This document shows positions 1-9,492 of a stretch of DNA of 64,000 nt, one piece after another; the first letter of the stretch is position 1; each line of letters starts with the position of its first letter. A program made the position numbers and the translations under genes. The stretch covers positions 1-64,000 of the forward strand of contig NZ_JAPFGA010000015.1 of NCBI RefSeq assembly GCF_026241135.1, in the 5' to 3' direction. The stretch is from Galbibacter kalidii. Lineage in GTDB: Bacteria > Bacteroidota > Bacteroidia > Flavobacteriales > Flavobacteriaceae. The notes below the pieces were generated by a model that did no database searches, was not told the origin of the DNA, and saw only the letters and a list, made by a program, of their open reading frames with translations.

Positions 1-103
1 GCAAGGAAACAATATTTAATAACCTTATTACCAAAATGGTCAATAGTGATGTTGTATATCAATCGAAATTGATAAGTAACTAACTACTGACCTCTAAAAG
101 CTG

Positions 104-1435
104 TTATTCCTCCAACATATGTATACAATTGACCAAAGCGCGGTAGTTGTGGTAAGTAGATTTCCATATTTGTCCCTTTAGGGCTGTTTTTGCTTCCGGC
201 CTTTTGTCGATGCCCCATTCATACCATCCGCCATGGTCTTGGTCTATGATATAGTTTTCAGTGTATTCCCACAGTGTTTCAAAATGCTTTCTGTAGTTCA
301 TTTCGTCCTGGGGGAAATGTTGACTCATCATAAGGAGGGCGTTCAACCCTTCAGCTTGTGACCACCAATTCTTGTTTTCATTTACAATTTGAATGTCTTG
401 TTCGTCATTAAAATAATAACCTCCGTCGTAAAATCCACCTACCTTGTTGTCAAAACCGTTTTTTAAGGCGTGGTCGACCATTTTTTTACCTGTTTTAAGG
501 GTAATGTCGTTTTCCAAACCTAAAGCATGGGAAGCTTCCAGCATTAAATAGGCAGTTTCTACGTCATGTCCAAATGATACATGTTCCAGATAATAGTGCT
601 TTTTAATATTTTCTTTGGAGGTATTTTTAAAAGAAACCGGAGTCCAATCCGCTTCAAAGAACAGCTTCATATAACCATCATCGGTAGTGATAGTATCCCT
701 GATAAGAACGAGTAACTCGTGCAAACGCTTTTTTAATAGCTCGTTGGGCCAAACTTCATACAAAGCGGTAAAAGCTTCTAACAAATGGATAGAGCTATTC
801 TGGTCTTTATAGCCTATATCTGATGTAGATGGGAAATCCGACGTTCTTGCGATTGGTGTTCCGTCCAGTTCAAGCGATTGGAAATAGCCTTTGTGTTTTG
901 GGTCGTGACTATGCCTTTCCAACCAATAAAAAGTTTCTTGGGCCAGCGTTAAAGCTTCACTGTTTTGAGAAGCTTTATAATAAGTGGCGAGTCCGTAAAT
1001 GGCGAAAGAATTTCCGTATGCGGTTTTCTTTTCGCCCTCTCTTGAAATAGGCTCTCCTTGTTTGGTCACTAAAGTATGAAAACCGCCGTTTTCCTGATCC
1101 CACATTTTGTTTTTAATAAAGTCGAAACCATGTTTGGCGTTTTCAAGATAGGTTTCTTTTTTTCCGGGGTTTTCCATGGCCGCTATAGCATTCACCCACA
1201 TATGGCGGGCTTGGGTAACGATCATTTTTTGTTGGTTTTCACCCAGTTTGAAATCGTAGGTGATATCGCTGTAATATCCTCCGTCCTCTTTATCGATAAC
1301 CAAAGGATACCATTTATCAAGTAGCTGGGAGGTAGCGGCTTCTTTAAGTGTTTTTACTAAATCTTCGTCCGTTTTTTGGGCATTTAGGACAAAAACACTG
1401 CACAATAAAGTTATAAGGATACTGATAGGTTTCAT
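104..1435 (-). CDS. Secreted AGE-family epimerase (cellobiose 2-epimerase-like)
   Basis: The 443-residue protein resembles N-acylglucosamine/cellobiose 2-epimerases, (alpha/alpha)6-barrel enzymes that interconvert glucose- and mannose-type sugars at the reducing end. Residues 1-19 form a signal peptide ending in LNAQ, so it acts outside the cytoplasm, unlike many family members. Typical family segments are visible: the RHMW motif near residue 77, 'GGFHTLV' near 117, the 'YGNSFAIYGLA' stretch near 139, 'HVSFGHDVETAYL' near 283 and the C-terminal 'QDHGGWYEWGID'. The several His and Trp residues in these segments are those expected to line the active site. It is divergent from a GH9 glycanase across 143 bp, which suggests a shared role in beta-glucan or glucomannan use. 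The precise substrate cannot be read from the sequence. Confidence 0.85.
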   Translation of the reverse strand: MKPISILITLLCSVFVLNAQKTDEDLVKTLKEAATSQLLDKWYPLVIDKEDGGYYSDITYDFKLGENQQKMIVTQARHMWVNAIAAMENPGKKETYLENAKHGFDFIKNKMWDQENGGFHTLVTKQGEPISREGEKKTAYGNSFAIYGLATYYKASQNSEALTLAQETFYWLERHSHDPKHKGYFQSLELDGTPIARTSDFPSTSDIGYKDQNSSIHLLEAFTALYEVWPNELLKKRLHELLVLIRDTITTDDGYMKLFFEADWTPVSFKNTSKENIKKHYYLEHVSFGHDVETAYLMLEASHALGLENDITLKTGKKMVDHALKNGFDNKVGGFYDGGYYFNDEQDIQIVNENKNWWSQAEGLNALLMMSQHFPQDEMNYRKHFETLWEYTENYIIDQDHGGWYEWGIDKRPEAKTALKGQIWKSTYHNYRALVNCIHMLEE

Positions 1436-1578
1436 GTTACTACGATTTTGGCTGAGTAAAGATATAATATTATCCTTATTTTATGCTTTTATGTAATTAT
1501 TTAATATAAAATTGATAAAATAGTATTAATGGAGGCTTTATTGTCCCCCTAACTTTAACCATTCAAACTAACTGACTT

Positions 1579-4062
1579 ATGAACAAGCTTTTTTTAACAT
1601 TTTGTTGTATCTGTATTGGGCAGATATACGCACAAAACAAAGGAAAATCAGAACAAGAATTTAAAATCAATGACCAGGAATATCTGGAAATGCGTGGTGC
1701 CAATGTAATGCTGGCACACGATTTCTATCCGGAAAGCCATCAGGGTGGTATCGGGATTATTCAAAACGGAATTCGCATAGCGACCAACGGGGATTTAAGA
1801 CTAGAACAAACGCCGGGACAATGGCAGCCTGTGCCCAAGGTTGGAGAAAGGGAAGTTGACCTGAAAAAACAAGAGATCAGCGTTCGCATGTCTTATCCTG
1901 ATCCTGATAAAAACAGGGTCGGATTTAACCCTATTATATACCCCGACCTCAATTTTTCATATACCCTGAAAGTAGTTCCGCAGGGTAAATCGTTCAAGAT
2001 TATAGTGGATTTGGATAAACCGCTACCGGAAGAGTGGGTAGGAAAAGTGGGAATGAATATTGAATTGTTCCCGGGAATCCTGTTCGGAAAGTCTTATTAT
2101 ATGGATGACTCTTTTGGGATTTTCAACCGGCAGGCAAACGGACCGGGATATTATGACGATGATAAGAAGTATCAACTAAAACCAATGGCAACCGGAAAGC
2201 AACTGGTTATTTCTCCTGAGGATGAAAAACAAACCCTGACCATCGAAAATTTAAAGGGAAATACCTTAGAGTTGTTGGACGGACGTGCCCAACACAGTAA
2301 CGGATGGTTCATTGTACGGTCGTTAGTGCCTTCCGGAGCAACCAAAAATGCGATTGAATGGCTGATAACTCCAAATACGGTTGAAAACTTCATTTATGAT
2401 CCGGTGGTGCAGGTTTCACAAGTGGGATATCACCCCGAACAAGATAAAATAGCGGTGATTGAAACCGATAAAAACGATACCAACGTCAAGAAGGCAACGC
2501 TGTTGCGGGTAAACAATGAAGGTGGTTATTCCGAAGTAATATCTAAAACGCCTGCAAAATGGGGTGATTTTTTAAGGTATAACTATTATCAGCTGGATTT
2601 TTCCAAGATCGAAGAACCCGGAATGTATGTTGTAAAATATGGCGATTATACCACACATGCATTTCAGATAAACAAAGACGTATTCAAAAGGAATGTATGG
2701 CAACCTACGGTAGATTATTTCTTGCCGGTACAGATGTGCCACATGCGTATTAATGACAGGTATAAGGTATGGCATGGCTTGTGTCATATGGACGATGCGA
2801 GAATGGCGCCCACAGACCTGAATCATTTTGATGGATATCTACAAGGAGAAAAAACGCTGACAAAATACCAATCGGGAGATCACGTTCCCGGTATCAATGT
2901 TGGAGGATGGCACGATGCAGGGGATTATGATCTTAGGGTAGAGTCACAAGCATCTACGGTACAAGGCTTATCGCATATCTATGAAAACTTTGGGGTGGAT
3001 TATGACAACACAACGATTGATCAGAAAACACGTTCGGTAATCATTCTTCAACCGGATGGAAAATCCGACATCCTTCAGCAAATAGAACATGGAGCGTTGT
3101 CCATTGTCGGTGGATATGAGTCCATGGGACGTTTTTACCGAGGGATTATTACACCAACTTTACAACAATATGTGTTGCTGGGGGATGCTACAAATCAGAC
3201 CGATAACGAAATTTTTACCGAAAATGGTAATACCAATATTGAAATAGGTCTGCCCGGTGCACCGGACGACCGTTGGGTTTTTACTGAGGAGAATCCGTAT
3301 CGGGAATTGAATACCGCTGCAGGTCTTGCCGCAGGGGCACGCGCATTGAAAGCATATAATCCGCAACTCTCCGGAAAGTGTTTAAGCATAGCTGAAAAAA
3401 TATGGAGGATAACCGAAGTTGACAATCCATTGATTAAGGTAGGTTTGGCCTCCGAATTGCTGAAAACCACAAAGGATAAAAAATATGCCGATTTCCTAGT
3501 AAGTCAAAAAGAAGGTATTGTTGAAAACATCAACCGGACAGGATGGGTAATCGGACCGGTAATGTCGCTGATAGATGATAAGGATTTTGAAAAATCGATC
3601 AGGGGAGCCATAGAAAAATATTATACTGAAATTGAGGCTTTAGGAGAGAAAACACCTTACGGAATGCCTTATGAACCCAATATTTGGGGTGCTGGATGGG
3701 GAATTCAAAATTTTGGGATGAAACAGTATTTCTTACACACATCTTTTCCCGATATTTTCCCGAACACTTATATGCTGAATGCGATGAATTTTGTTTTGGG
3801 AGTACATCCTGGGGTTAATACCTCTTCTTTTGCATCCGGTGTAGGTTCCAGGTCGATTACACAGGCTTATGGCACCACTCGTGGGGATTTTTCTTTTATC
3901 CCAGGCGGAATAGGTTCCGGAACAGCACTTATACGTCCTGATTTTCCTGAATTGTTGGAATGGCCTTTTTTATGGCAGCAAACGGAATATGTGCTCGGTG
4001 GAGGAACAACCGATTATATATTCCTGATATTGGCGGCCGATCAGCTTTTAAATAAAAATTAG
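1579..4062 (+). CDS. Secreted glycoside hydrolase family 9 (endoglucanase-like)
   Basis: This 827-residue exported enzyme has a signal peptide at residues 1-19 (ending IYAQ). An N-terminal region of about 250 residues looks beta-rich and was not recognised. An Ig-like CelD_N domain follows from about 275 to 370, then the GH9 (alpha/alpha)6 barrel to the C-terminus. The family's catalytic-base motif is clear: GGWHDAGDYD, with D446 and D449. E803, in 'QQTEYVLGGG', is the likely proton donor. GH9 enzymes are inverting beta-1,4-glucanases or exo-acting glucosidases. The long N-terminal addition is unusual compared with CelD_N plus catalytic domain alone and might bind substrate. It lies opposite a secreted epimerase-like gene, suggesting a small glycan-processing pair. 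Confidence 0.9.
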   Translation: MNKLFLTFCCICIGQIYAQNKGKSEQEFKINDQEYLEMRGANVMLAHDFYPESHQGGIGIIQNGIRIATNGDLRLEQTPGQWQPVPKVGEREVDLKKQEISVRMSYPDPDKNRVGFNPIIYPDLNFSYTLKVVPQGKSFKIIVDLDKPLPEEWVGKVGMNIELFPGILFGKSYYMDDSFGIFNRQANGPGYYDDDKKYQLKPMATGKQLVISPEDEKQTLTIENLKGNTLELLDGRAQHSNGWFIVRSLVPSGATKNAIEWLITPNTVENFIYDPVVQVSQVGYHPEQDKIAVIETDKNDTNVKKATLLRVNNEGGYSEVISKTPAKWGDFLRYNYYQLDFSKIEEPGMYVVKYGDYTTHAFQINKDVFKRNVWQPTVDYFLPVQMCHMRINDRYKVWHGLCHMDDARMAPTDLNHFDGYLQGEKTLTKYQSGDHVPGINVGGWHDAGDYDLRVESQASTVQGLSHIYENFGVDYDNTTIDQKTRSVIILQPDGKSDILQQIEHGALSIVGGYESMGRFYRGIITPTLQQYVLLGDATNQTDNEIFTENGNTNIEIGLPGAPDDRWVFTEENPYRELNTAAGLAAGARALKAYNPQLSGKCLSIAEKIWRITEVDNPLIKVGLASELLKTTKDKKYADFLVSQKEGIVENINRTGWVIGPVMSLIDDKDFEKSIRGAIEKYYTEIEALGEKTPYGMPYEPNIWGAGWGIQNFGMKQYFLHTSFPDIFPNTYMLNAMNFVLGVHPGVNTSSFASGVGSRSITQAYGTTRGDFSFIPGGIGSGTALIRPDFPELLEWPFLWQQTEYVLGGGTTDYIFLILAADQLLNKN

Positions 4063-4507
4063 ATTGAAAATGAAAAACATTGCAGACCGTATCTGTTGAA
4101 AATGGGAGTGTTTCCTTTGAATTGGAAGGTGATAGCTTTGTATCGTTGTTCAGTAAGTAGTAGGATAGGGGGCATACGCATTATACAATCAAATCTATAT
4201 GAATAGGTTTTGCAACCACATTTCTCATAATTGATGCAGACCCGAAAATCTTGGACTATTTAATTTTTTGCTATAAAGATTCCGGTTTTAACCCCGTTAG
4301 GAGTGATATATTAATAGCATGGATTGAGTGAAAAGTATTTTAAGCCCGCCCTAGGCGGGGCGGCATATTTAATCACGCGGGAAGGTTTTTCAGATTAAAT
4401 GTGATGCGTTTGTCTTGGTAAGTAGGGTAAGGATGCATTGAAATAATTCCTTAAGTTTGTAACACTCGTCAAGCTTTGTAGACATATTTTGTAACAACCT
4501 TAAACTA
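4063..4507. other. 445-bp intergenic region without a convincing gene
   Basis: No open frame here has coding character. The only visible structure is a GC-rich hairpin at about 4345-4359 (cccgcc-cta-ggcggg), which stands out against the AT-rich background. It belongs to the same loose class of GC-rich inverted repeats found at 19.2, 20.35 and 30.2 kb. No clear promoter or Rho-independent terminator was identified. Confidence 0.5.
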
Positions 4508-5980
4508 ATGATAAAACACTTTATATCACTTCAGTGGAAGTCGTTTGTTAGAGCTGCTTCTTTTTCTTCCAACCTAGCCATTAAAATATTGTTGGGCTTT
4601 TTTGCTTTGTACATGATAGCCAGCTTTTCCATTATGGGCGGTCTTGCTTATTATTTGATTGAGGAAAATCTGCAAATGGAACCCGTGGAGGTCATCAACC
4701 GTTTTCTGATCTATTATTTGGTCATCGATCTTTTCTTTAGGTATCTATTGCAGAAAATGCCAGTGGTGAATATTAAGCCCTTGTTGTACTTGCCTTTTAA
4801 AAAATCAAAAATAGTACAGTTCAGTTTATGGAAAACAGCCGTGTCTTTTTTCAATATTATTCACGCTTTTTTCTTTATACCATTCGGTATTGTGTTAATG
4901 ATGAATGGATATCCGCCTTTACAGGTCATCCTGTGGGTTGTTTCAATATATGCATTGGTATATTGTAATAATTTTATCAATGTTTTCCTGAATGGTGTCG
5001 ATGTGTTCTTCTATTCATTTATAAGCCTTGTTGCAGCACTGGGCGTGTTGCATTATTATGATATTTTTGATGTGACGGTATATATACATCCGATCTTTCA
5101 AGCATTATATGACCAGCCGTTGTTATGCATTATACCAATTGGTTTATTAACTTTGCTATATTATTCAGCATTTCGTTATTTTAAAAGACACTTGTTTCTG
5201 GATGCCGGTCTGGCTGTAAAACAACAAGAAGCGACTGCCGAGAATATGGATTGGTTGAACCGCTTCGGAAGCATTTCGGTATTCCTTAAAAACGACATTA
5301 AATTGATCAAAAGGAACAAACGCTCAAAAACAACGGTGTTTATGAGTTTCCTTTTTATTTTTTATGGACTCCTGTTCTTTACCGGGGCACTTGAAGTGTA
5401 TGAAGCACCACCATGGCGTATTTTTGCCGCTATTTTTGTTACCGGTGGCTTTCTTTTTAGCTTTGGACAGTTTGTACCGAGTTGGGACAGTGCCTATTAC
5501 CCGTTGATGATGAGTCAGAATATCCGCTATCGCGATTACCTCAATTCAAAATGGTGGTTAATGGTGATGGCTACGGTTGTAACCACAATCTTAGCTTCGT
5601 TCTACCTTTATTTTGGCTGGGAAGTGTACTTGGCCATTATTGTTAGTGCGATCTATAATATCGGAGTGAATTCTTATATGGTTTTATGGGGTGGCGCTTA
5701 TGTAAAAACCCCGATCGACCTGACCAGCAACAAAAAAGCCTTTGGCGACTCTCAGGCTTTTAATGCCAAAACCTTGTTGCTGACGATCCCTAAATTGGCT
5801 ATCCCAGTAATTGTATATGTTATAGGTCATTATACTGTCGGACCGTTTTTAGGATATGCTTTGGTAGTGATTGCCGGGATGTTGGGCTTTGCTTTCAAAG
5901 AAAAAGTATTTAACAAAATAGAAAAAGTATATAAAGCCGAGAAGTATAAAACCCTTGCGGCATACAAACAAAAAAACTAA
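4508..5980 (+). CDS. DUF5687 family membrane protein (ABC permease component)
   Basis: A 490-residue polytopic membrane protein with roughly ten or more hydrophobic segments distributed along its length and a lysine-rich C-terminus. It matches the Bacteroidota DUF5687 type, predicted permease partners of ABC ATPases. The next gene, 7 bp downstream, is an ABC ATPase, which supports a two-gene exporter. No substrate-specific feature is visible. The first residues 'MIKHFISLQWKSF' are the usual family start, so the ATG at 4508 is well supported. Confidence 0.8.
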   Translation: MIKHFISLQWKSFVRAASFSSNLAIKILLGFFALYMIASFSIMGGLAYYLIEENLQMEPVEVINRFLIYYLVIDLFFRYLLQKMPVVNIKPLLYLPFKKSKIVQFSLWKTAVSFFNIIHAFFFIPFGIVLMMNGYPPLQVILWVVSIYALVYCNNFINVFLNGVDVFFYSFISLVAALGVLHYYDIFDVTVYIHPIFQALYDQPLLCIIPIGLLTLLYYSAFRYFKRHLFLDAGLAVKQQEATAENMDWLNRFGSISVFLKNDIKLIKRNKRSKTTVFMSFLFIFYGLLFFTGALEVYEAPPWRIFAAIFVTGGFLFSFGQFVPSWDSAYYPLMMSQNIRYRDYLNSKWWLMVMATVVTTILASFYLYFGWEVYLAIIVSAIYNIGVNSYMVLWGGAYVKTPIDLTSNKKAFGDSQAFNAKTLLLTIPKLAIPVIVYVIGHYTVGPFLGYALVVIAGMLGFAFKEKVFNKIEKVYKAEKYKTLAAYKQKN

Positions 5981-5987
5981 TCGAAAG

Positions 5988-6707
5988 ATGATCAGAATAG
6001 AAAACCTCTCTAAAAAATATAGTGGAACCACCGTTTTATCAATTGATAATATGGAAATACCTAAAGGACAAATTTTTGGTTTGGTGGGTAATAATGGGGC
6101 TGGAAAAACCACCTTGTTCAGTTTGTTGTTGGATTTGATTCAGCCGTCTTCCGGTTTTGTGCTGAACAACGACATCAAAGTTGACGAAAGTGAAGACTGG
6201 AAACCCTTTACTTCAGCTTTTATAGACGAAACCTTTTTGATTGGCTATCTGACCCCCGAAGAGTATTTTTATTTTATAGGGGAATTGAGAGGGCAAAACA
6301 AGGAGGATGTAGATATAATGCTGAAAAAGTTTGAAGACTTTTTCCACGGGGAGATTTTAGGAGGAAAGAAATACCTGCGCGATCTCTCCAAGGGAAATCA
6401 GAAAAAAGCGGGGATTGTGGCCTCCTTTATCGGGTCGCCCGAAGTCATTATCCTCGACGAACCTTTTGCCAATCTCGATCCGACAACGCAGATCCGTTTA
6501 AAAAAGATCATCAACGAGTTTAGAGATGATGCAGACACAACCGTTTTGATTTCCAGTCACGACCTGTTGCACGTGACCGAGGTTTGTGAGCGCATCGTGG
6601 TGTTGGATAAAGGCATAAACATAAAAGATATTCGAACCTCAGAGGCGACTTTAAAAGAATTGGAAGCTTTCTTTTCTGAAGAAATTTTAGCTCCGGTAGC
6701 GAAATAA
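5988..6707 (+). CDS. ABC transporter ATP-binding protein
   Basis: A 239-residue ATPase that should energise the adjacent DUF5687 permease. The Walker A motif is GNNGAGKTT near residue 34. The signature region reads LSKGNQKKAGI rather than LSGGQ, and Walker B is VIILDEPFANLD with the usual downstream 'ISSHDLLHVTEVCE' H-loop. I chose the ATG at 5988 ('MIRIENLSKKY'), 7 bp after the permease stop. An upstream in-frame ATG at 5955 would overlap the permease gene and adds only a lysine-rich tail. The degenerate signature (K in place of the first G) is common in this exporter subgroup. The substrate is unknown. Confidence 0.9.
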   Translation: MIRIENLSKKYSGTTVLSIDNMEIPKGQIFGLVGNNGAGKTTLFSLLLDLIQPSSGFVLNNDIKVDESEDWKPFTSAFIDETFLIGYLTPEEYFYFIGELRGQNKEDVDIMLKKFEDFFHGEILGGKKYLRDLSKGNQKKAGIVASFIGSPEVIILDEPFANLDPTTQIRLKKIINEFRDDADTTVLISSHDLLHVTEVCERIVVLDKGINIKDIRTSEATLKELEAFFSEEILAPVAK

Positions 6708-6751
6708 TAAGGCTCTATTTCTTTTTTTACCCAAAAAGAAATGTATTTTTA

Positions 6752-6764
6752 CTCACGAAGTGAG
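6752..6764. repeat. CTCACKAAGTGAG short palindromic repeat, copy 1
   Basis: The sequence ctcacgaagtgag follows a tttttA run. The same element, as ctcactaagtgag or its complement, recurs at 17082, 24886 and 28475, and as cccactaagtggg at 53821. All copies lie just 3' of a gene. Confidence 0.7.
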
Positions 6765-6797
6765 GAGGTTGCCTTCTAAAAAGCAGCAAATTCCGAT

Positions 6798-6835
6798 GTC
6801 ATACTGAGCCTGTCTGCAGACAGGCTCAGTATGAC
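6798..6835. repeat. 38-bp perfect palindrome of the GTCATGCTGAGC-type family
   Basis: Each 19-bp arm (gtcatactgagcctgtctg) is the exact reverse complement of the other. Related but diverged inverted repeats occur at 20422-20489 and 52664-52724. All lie in intergenic DNA after a plus-strand gene, so the element is a dispersed REP-like palindrome and could stop transcription or stabilise the upstream mRNA. Confidence 0.85.
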
Positions 6836-6947
6836 AAATCAAATTCAACAAGGGCTTTTTAGGAATCCTCAGCTCCGATGTTTGCCCCAAGGTTTTGACT
6901 TGATTTGGGCAATAAACGGTCAACTTCTTAGTTAATATTGCAACAAC

Positions 6948-9488
6948 TTGACTTTGAACAAATACCTGAAAATATCAACTTTCCTAATGCTTTTGGTGCT
7001 GGCAGCAACGGCTTGTTCGACCAAAAAGGATGCTTTTGTCAATAGAAATTGGCATGCGCTAAACACTAAATTCAACGTACTTTATAACGGTCAGGTTGCC
7101 CTGGAAGAAGGGAGAAAATCACTTATCGAGACCTATGTGGACAATTATTGGGAAATACTTCCCGTGGAGCGGATGGAAATTCGCGACGAAATCATCATAG
7201 ACACTGCTCAATTAAATCCGAATTTTCAAAGAGCTGAAGAAAAAGCGACCAAAGCTATCCAAAAACGGGGGATGAATATCAGGGGACGGGAGCGAAATGC
7301 ACAAATAGATGATGCCTACCTTTTGTTGGGAAAAGCACGCTATTACGATCAGCGTTTTGTACCAGCCATGGAGGCATTCAATTACGTACTGCGAAAATAC
7401 ACCGATGCCGATGTGGTCCATCAAGCTGCGATTTGGCGTGAAAAGGCCAATATCAGAATGGAAAATGAAGAAGTCGCCATCATCAATTTAAAGAAAGTAC
7501 TTGCTTCAGCAATCAATAAACAAGAATATGCAGATGCTTCTGCTATGATGGCCCAGGCCTATATCAATTTAGAACAAAAAGACAGCGCTATTTTTAGACT
7601 GAAAGTGGCCTCTAACACCACAAAGAATTTTGAGGAAAAAGGACGCTACAACTATATCATTGGTCAGCTGTACAACGAAATGGGGCTTCCTGACAGTGCA
7701 AACATTGCTTTTGATAAGGTGATAGCCCTGAAACGAAAGTCACCCCGGATTTATATGATGAACGCCTATGTGGAAAAGATCAAGAATCAATTTCAGAAGG
7801 GGGATCAGGATGAAGAATTGATGACCTTGCTCGAAAAACTGGAAAAAAACAGGGAGAACAGACCATATTTAGACAAGTTATACCGCTTGAATGCGATGTA
7901 TTACCTGAAAAACGACAGTGTTGAACTCGCACAGCTGTATTTGGATAAATCCTTGAGAAATACCACAACTGACAATACGCTAAAAGCGATGAACTACGAA
8001 GATTTGGGCGTGATGTATTTTGATAAGGCCGAATATAAACTGGCAAGTGCTTATTATGATAGTACGCTTACCTATCTGGATGAAAACACGGCCAAATACA
8101 GGGGCTTGGCCAGAAAACGGGAAAACCTTCAGAATGTCATTAAATATGAAGACATCGCCCAACGCAACGATAGCATCCTCTATGTGGTAAACCTTTCGGA
8201 TATAGAAAAAGAAGCCTATTATCAAAAACATATCGATTCGCTTAAAGAAATCGAAGAAGAAGAGCGCGAGCGGGCCAAAATAGCTTTATTGGCTCAAAAT
8301 AGAAGGGGTTCTTCCCTAGGGAGCTTGCAAAGCAATTCAGATTCTGAATTTTATTTTTACAACACCACCAGTGTTCAATACGGAGTTCAGGAGTTCAAAA
8401 AAAGATGGGGAAACAGAAGCCTGGAAGACAACTGGAGGTTGAACAATAAGACGGTTGTTTCAAGGGAAGAAGAAGAGTTGGCAGAGACAGAAACAGCATC
8501 CAGTTCGGATTCGCCTGACTTCTATATCAGTCAGTTGCCAACAGAAGCCAAGGCGATAGATAGCATTCACAAGGAACGGAACTTTGCCAATTATCAACTC
8601 GGACTTATCTACAAAGAACGGTTTCAGGAAAACCGTTTGGCAGCTCATAAACTGGAAACGCTACTGAACAACAATCCGGAGGAAAAATTGGTGCTTCCGG
8701 CCAAATACAATCTGTATAAGATCTATGAAGCATTGGAGTTGCCCATGGCACAGCAGTTGAAAACAGACATTATTTCAAGCTTCCCTGATTCAAGATATGC
8801 AGAGATTTTGAAGAATCCCGAAGCTGTTTTGTCAGATGACGGTAATAGTCCGGAAACGGTCTATGCCAATCTGTATAAAGATTTTGAAGATCAGAACTAT
8901 GAAAAAGTAATAACAGAGGCGGACGAACACATTTCAACATACAATGGTGAGGATATTATGATGAAGTTTGAAATGCTGAAAGCAACGGCTACGGGAAGAT
9001 TGATCGGTTTTGAAGCCTATAAGGAAGCCCTGAGTCAGATTGCTTTAAAATATCCTAATGCCGAGGAAGGGGAAAGAGCGCAAGAGATCATAGACAAAAC
9101 CTTGCCGAGGATGGCTTCCAAAAGTTTTGATGAAGACGATTCATCAACGGTTTGGAAAGTGGTCTATCCTTTTCAGCAAACAGATACAACAGGGATACGG
9201 ACATTAGAAGAAAAGGTGGATCAATCTATAGAAGAACTGAAATATCTTTATCTTAGTCATTCAAAGGATATATACGACAGGGACAAGCTGTTTTTTGTGA
9301 TTCACGGATTTGATTCCAAACAAAAAGCAGAAGGATATGCGGAATTATTAAACATTAACAAAGATTATTTGGTTGATAATGAGAAATTTGTAATTTCGTC
9401 ATCCGACTATAAAACGATTCAGATCCATAAGAATCTGGACGAGTATTTAACCGAAGATCAATTTATTAACCCGAGTCTTAATAATTAG
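6948..9488 (+). CDS. sprE: Gliding motility / type IX secretion TPR lipoprotein SprE (PorW)
   Basis: An 846-residue lipoprotein with a signal peptide and lipobox (LAATAC, Cys23), many TPR-like helical repeats from about 100 to 400, an acidic/charged middle (about 430-530) and further TPR units after 540. The N-terminus after the Cys ('STKKDAFVNRNWHALNTKFNVLYNG') is characteristic of SprE/PorW, needed for type IX secretion and gliding in Bacteroidota. No ATG is available; TTG at 6948 or TTG at 6954 must start it, both just upstream of the signal peptide. The bactofilin gene follows after 4 bp. The sequence shows the family; that the pathway is active in this organism is inferred. Confidence 0.85.
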   Translation: MTLNKYLKISTFLMLLVLAATACSTKKDAFVNRNWHALNTKFNVLYNGQVALEEGRKSLIETYVDNYWEILPVERMEIRDEIIIDTAQLNPNFQRAEEKATKAIQKRGMNIRGRERNAQIDDAYLLLGKARYYDQRFVPAMEAFNYVLRKYTDADVVHQAAIWREKANIRMENEEVAIINLKKVLASAINKQEYADASAMMAQAYINLEQKDSAIFRLKVASNTTKNFEEKGRYNYIIGQLYNEMGLPDSANIAFDKVIALKRKSPRIYMMNAYVEKIKNQFQKGDQDEELMTLLEKLEKNRENRPYLDKLYRLNAMYYLKNDSVELAQLYLDKSLRNTTTDNTLKAMNYEDLGVMYFDKAEYKLASAYYDSTLTYLDENTAKYRGLARKRENLQNVIKYEDIAQRNDSILYVVNLSDIEKEAYYQKHIDSLKEIEEEERERAKIALLAQNRRGSSLGSLQSNSDSEFYFYNTTSVQYGVQEFKKRWGNRSLEDNWRLNNKTVVSREEEELAETETASSSDSPDFYISQLPTEAKAIDSIHKERNFANYQLGLIYKERFQENRLAAHKLETLLNNNPEEKLVLPAKYNLYKIYEALELPMAQQLKTDIISSFPDSRYAEILKNPEAVLSDDGNSPETVYANLYKDFEDQNYEKVITEADEHISTYNGEDIMMKFEMLKATATGRLIGFEAYKEALSQIALKYPNAEEGERAQEIIDKTLPRMASKSFDEDDSSTVWKVVYPFQQTDTTGIRTLEEKVDQSIEELKYLYLSHSKDIYDRDKLFFVIHGFDSKQKAEGYAELLNINKDYLVDNEKFVISSSDYKTIQIHKNLDEYLTEDQFINPSLNN

Positions 9489-9492
9489 TAAG

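Noticed and set aside
1-103. Partial gene at the window start
   Set aside because: The segment has stops in all frames inspected and no recognisable protein or RNA feature.
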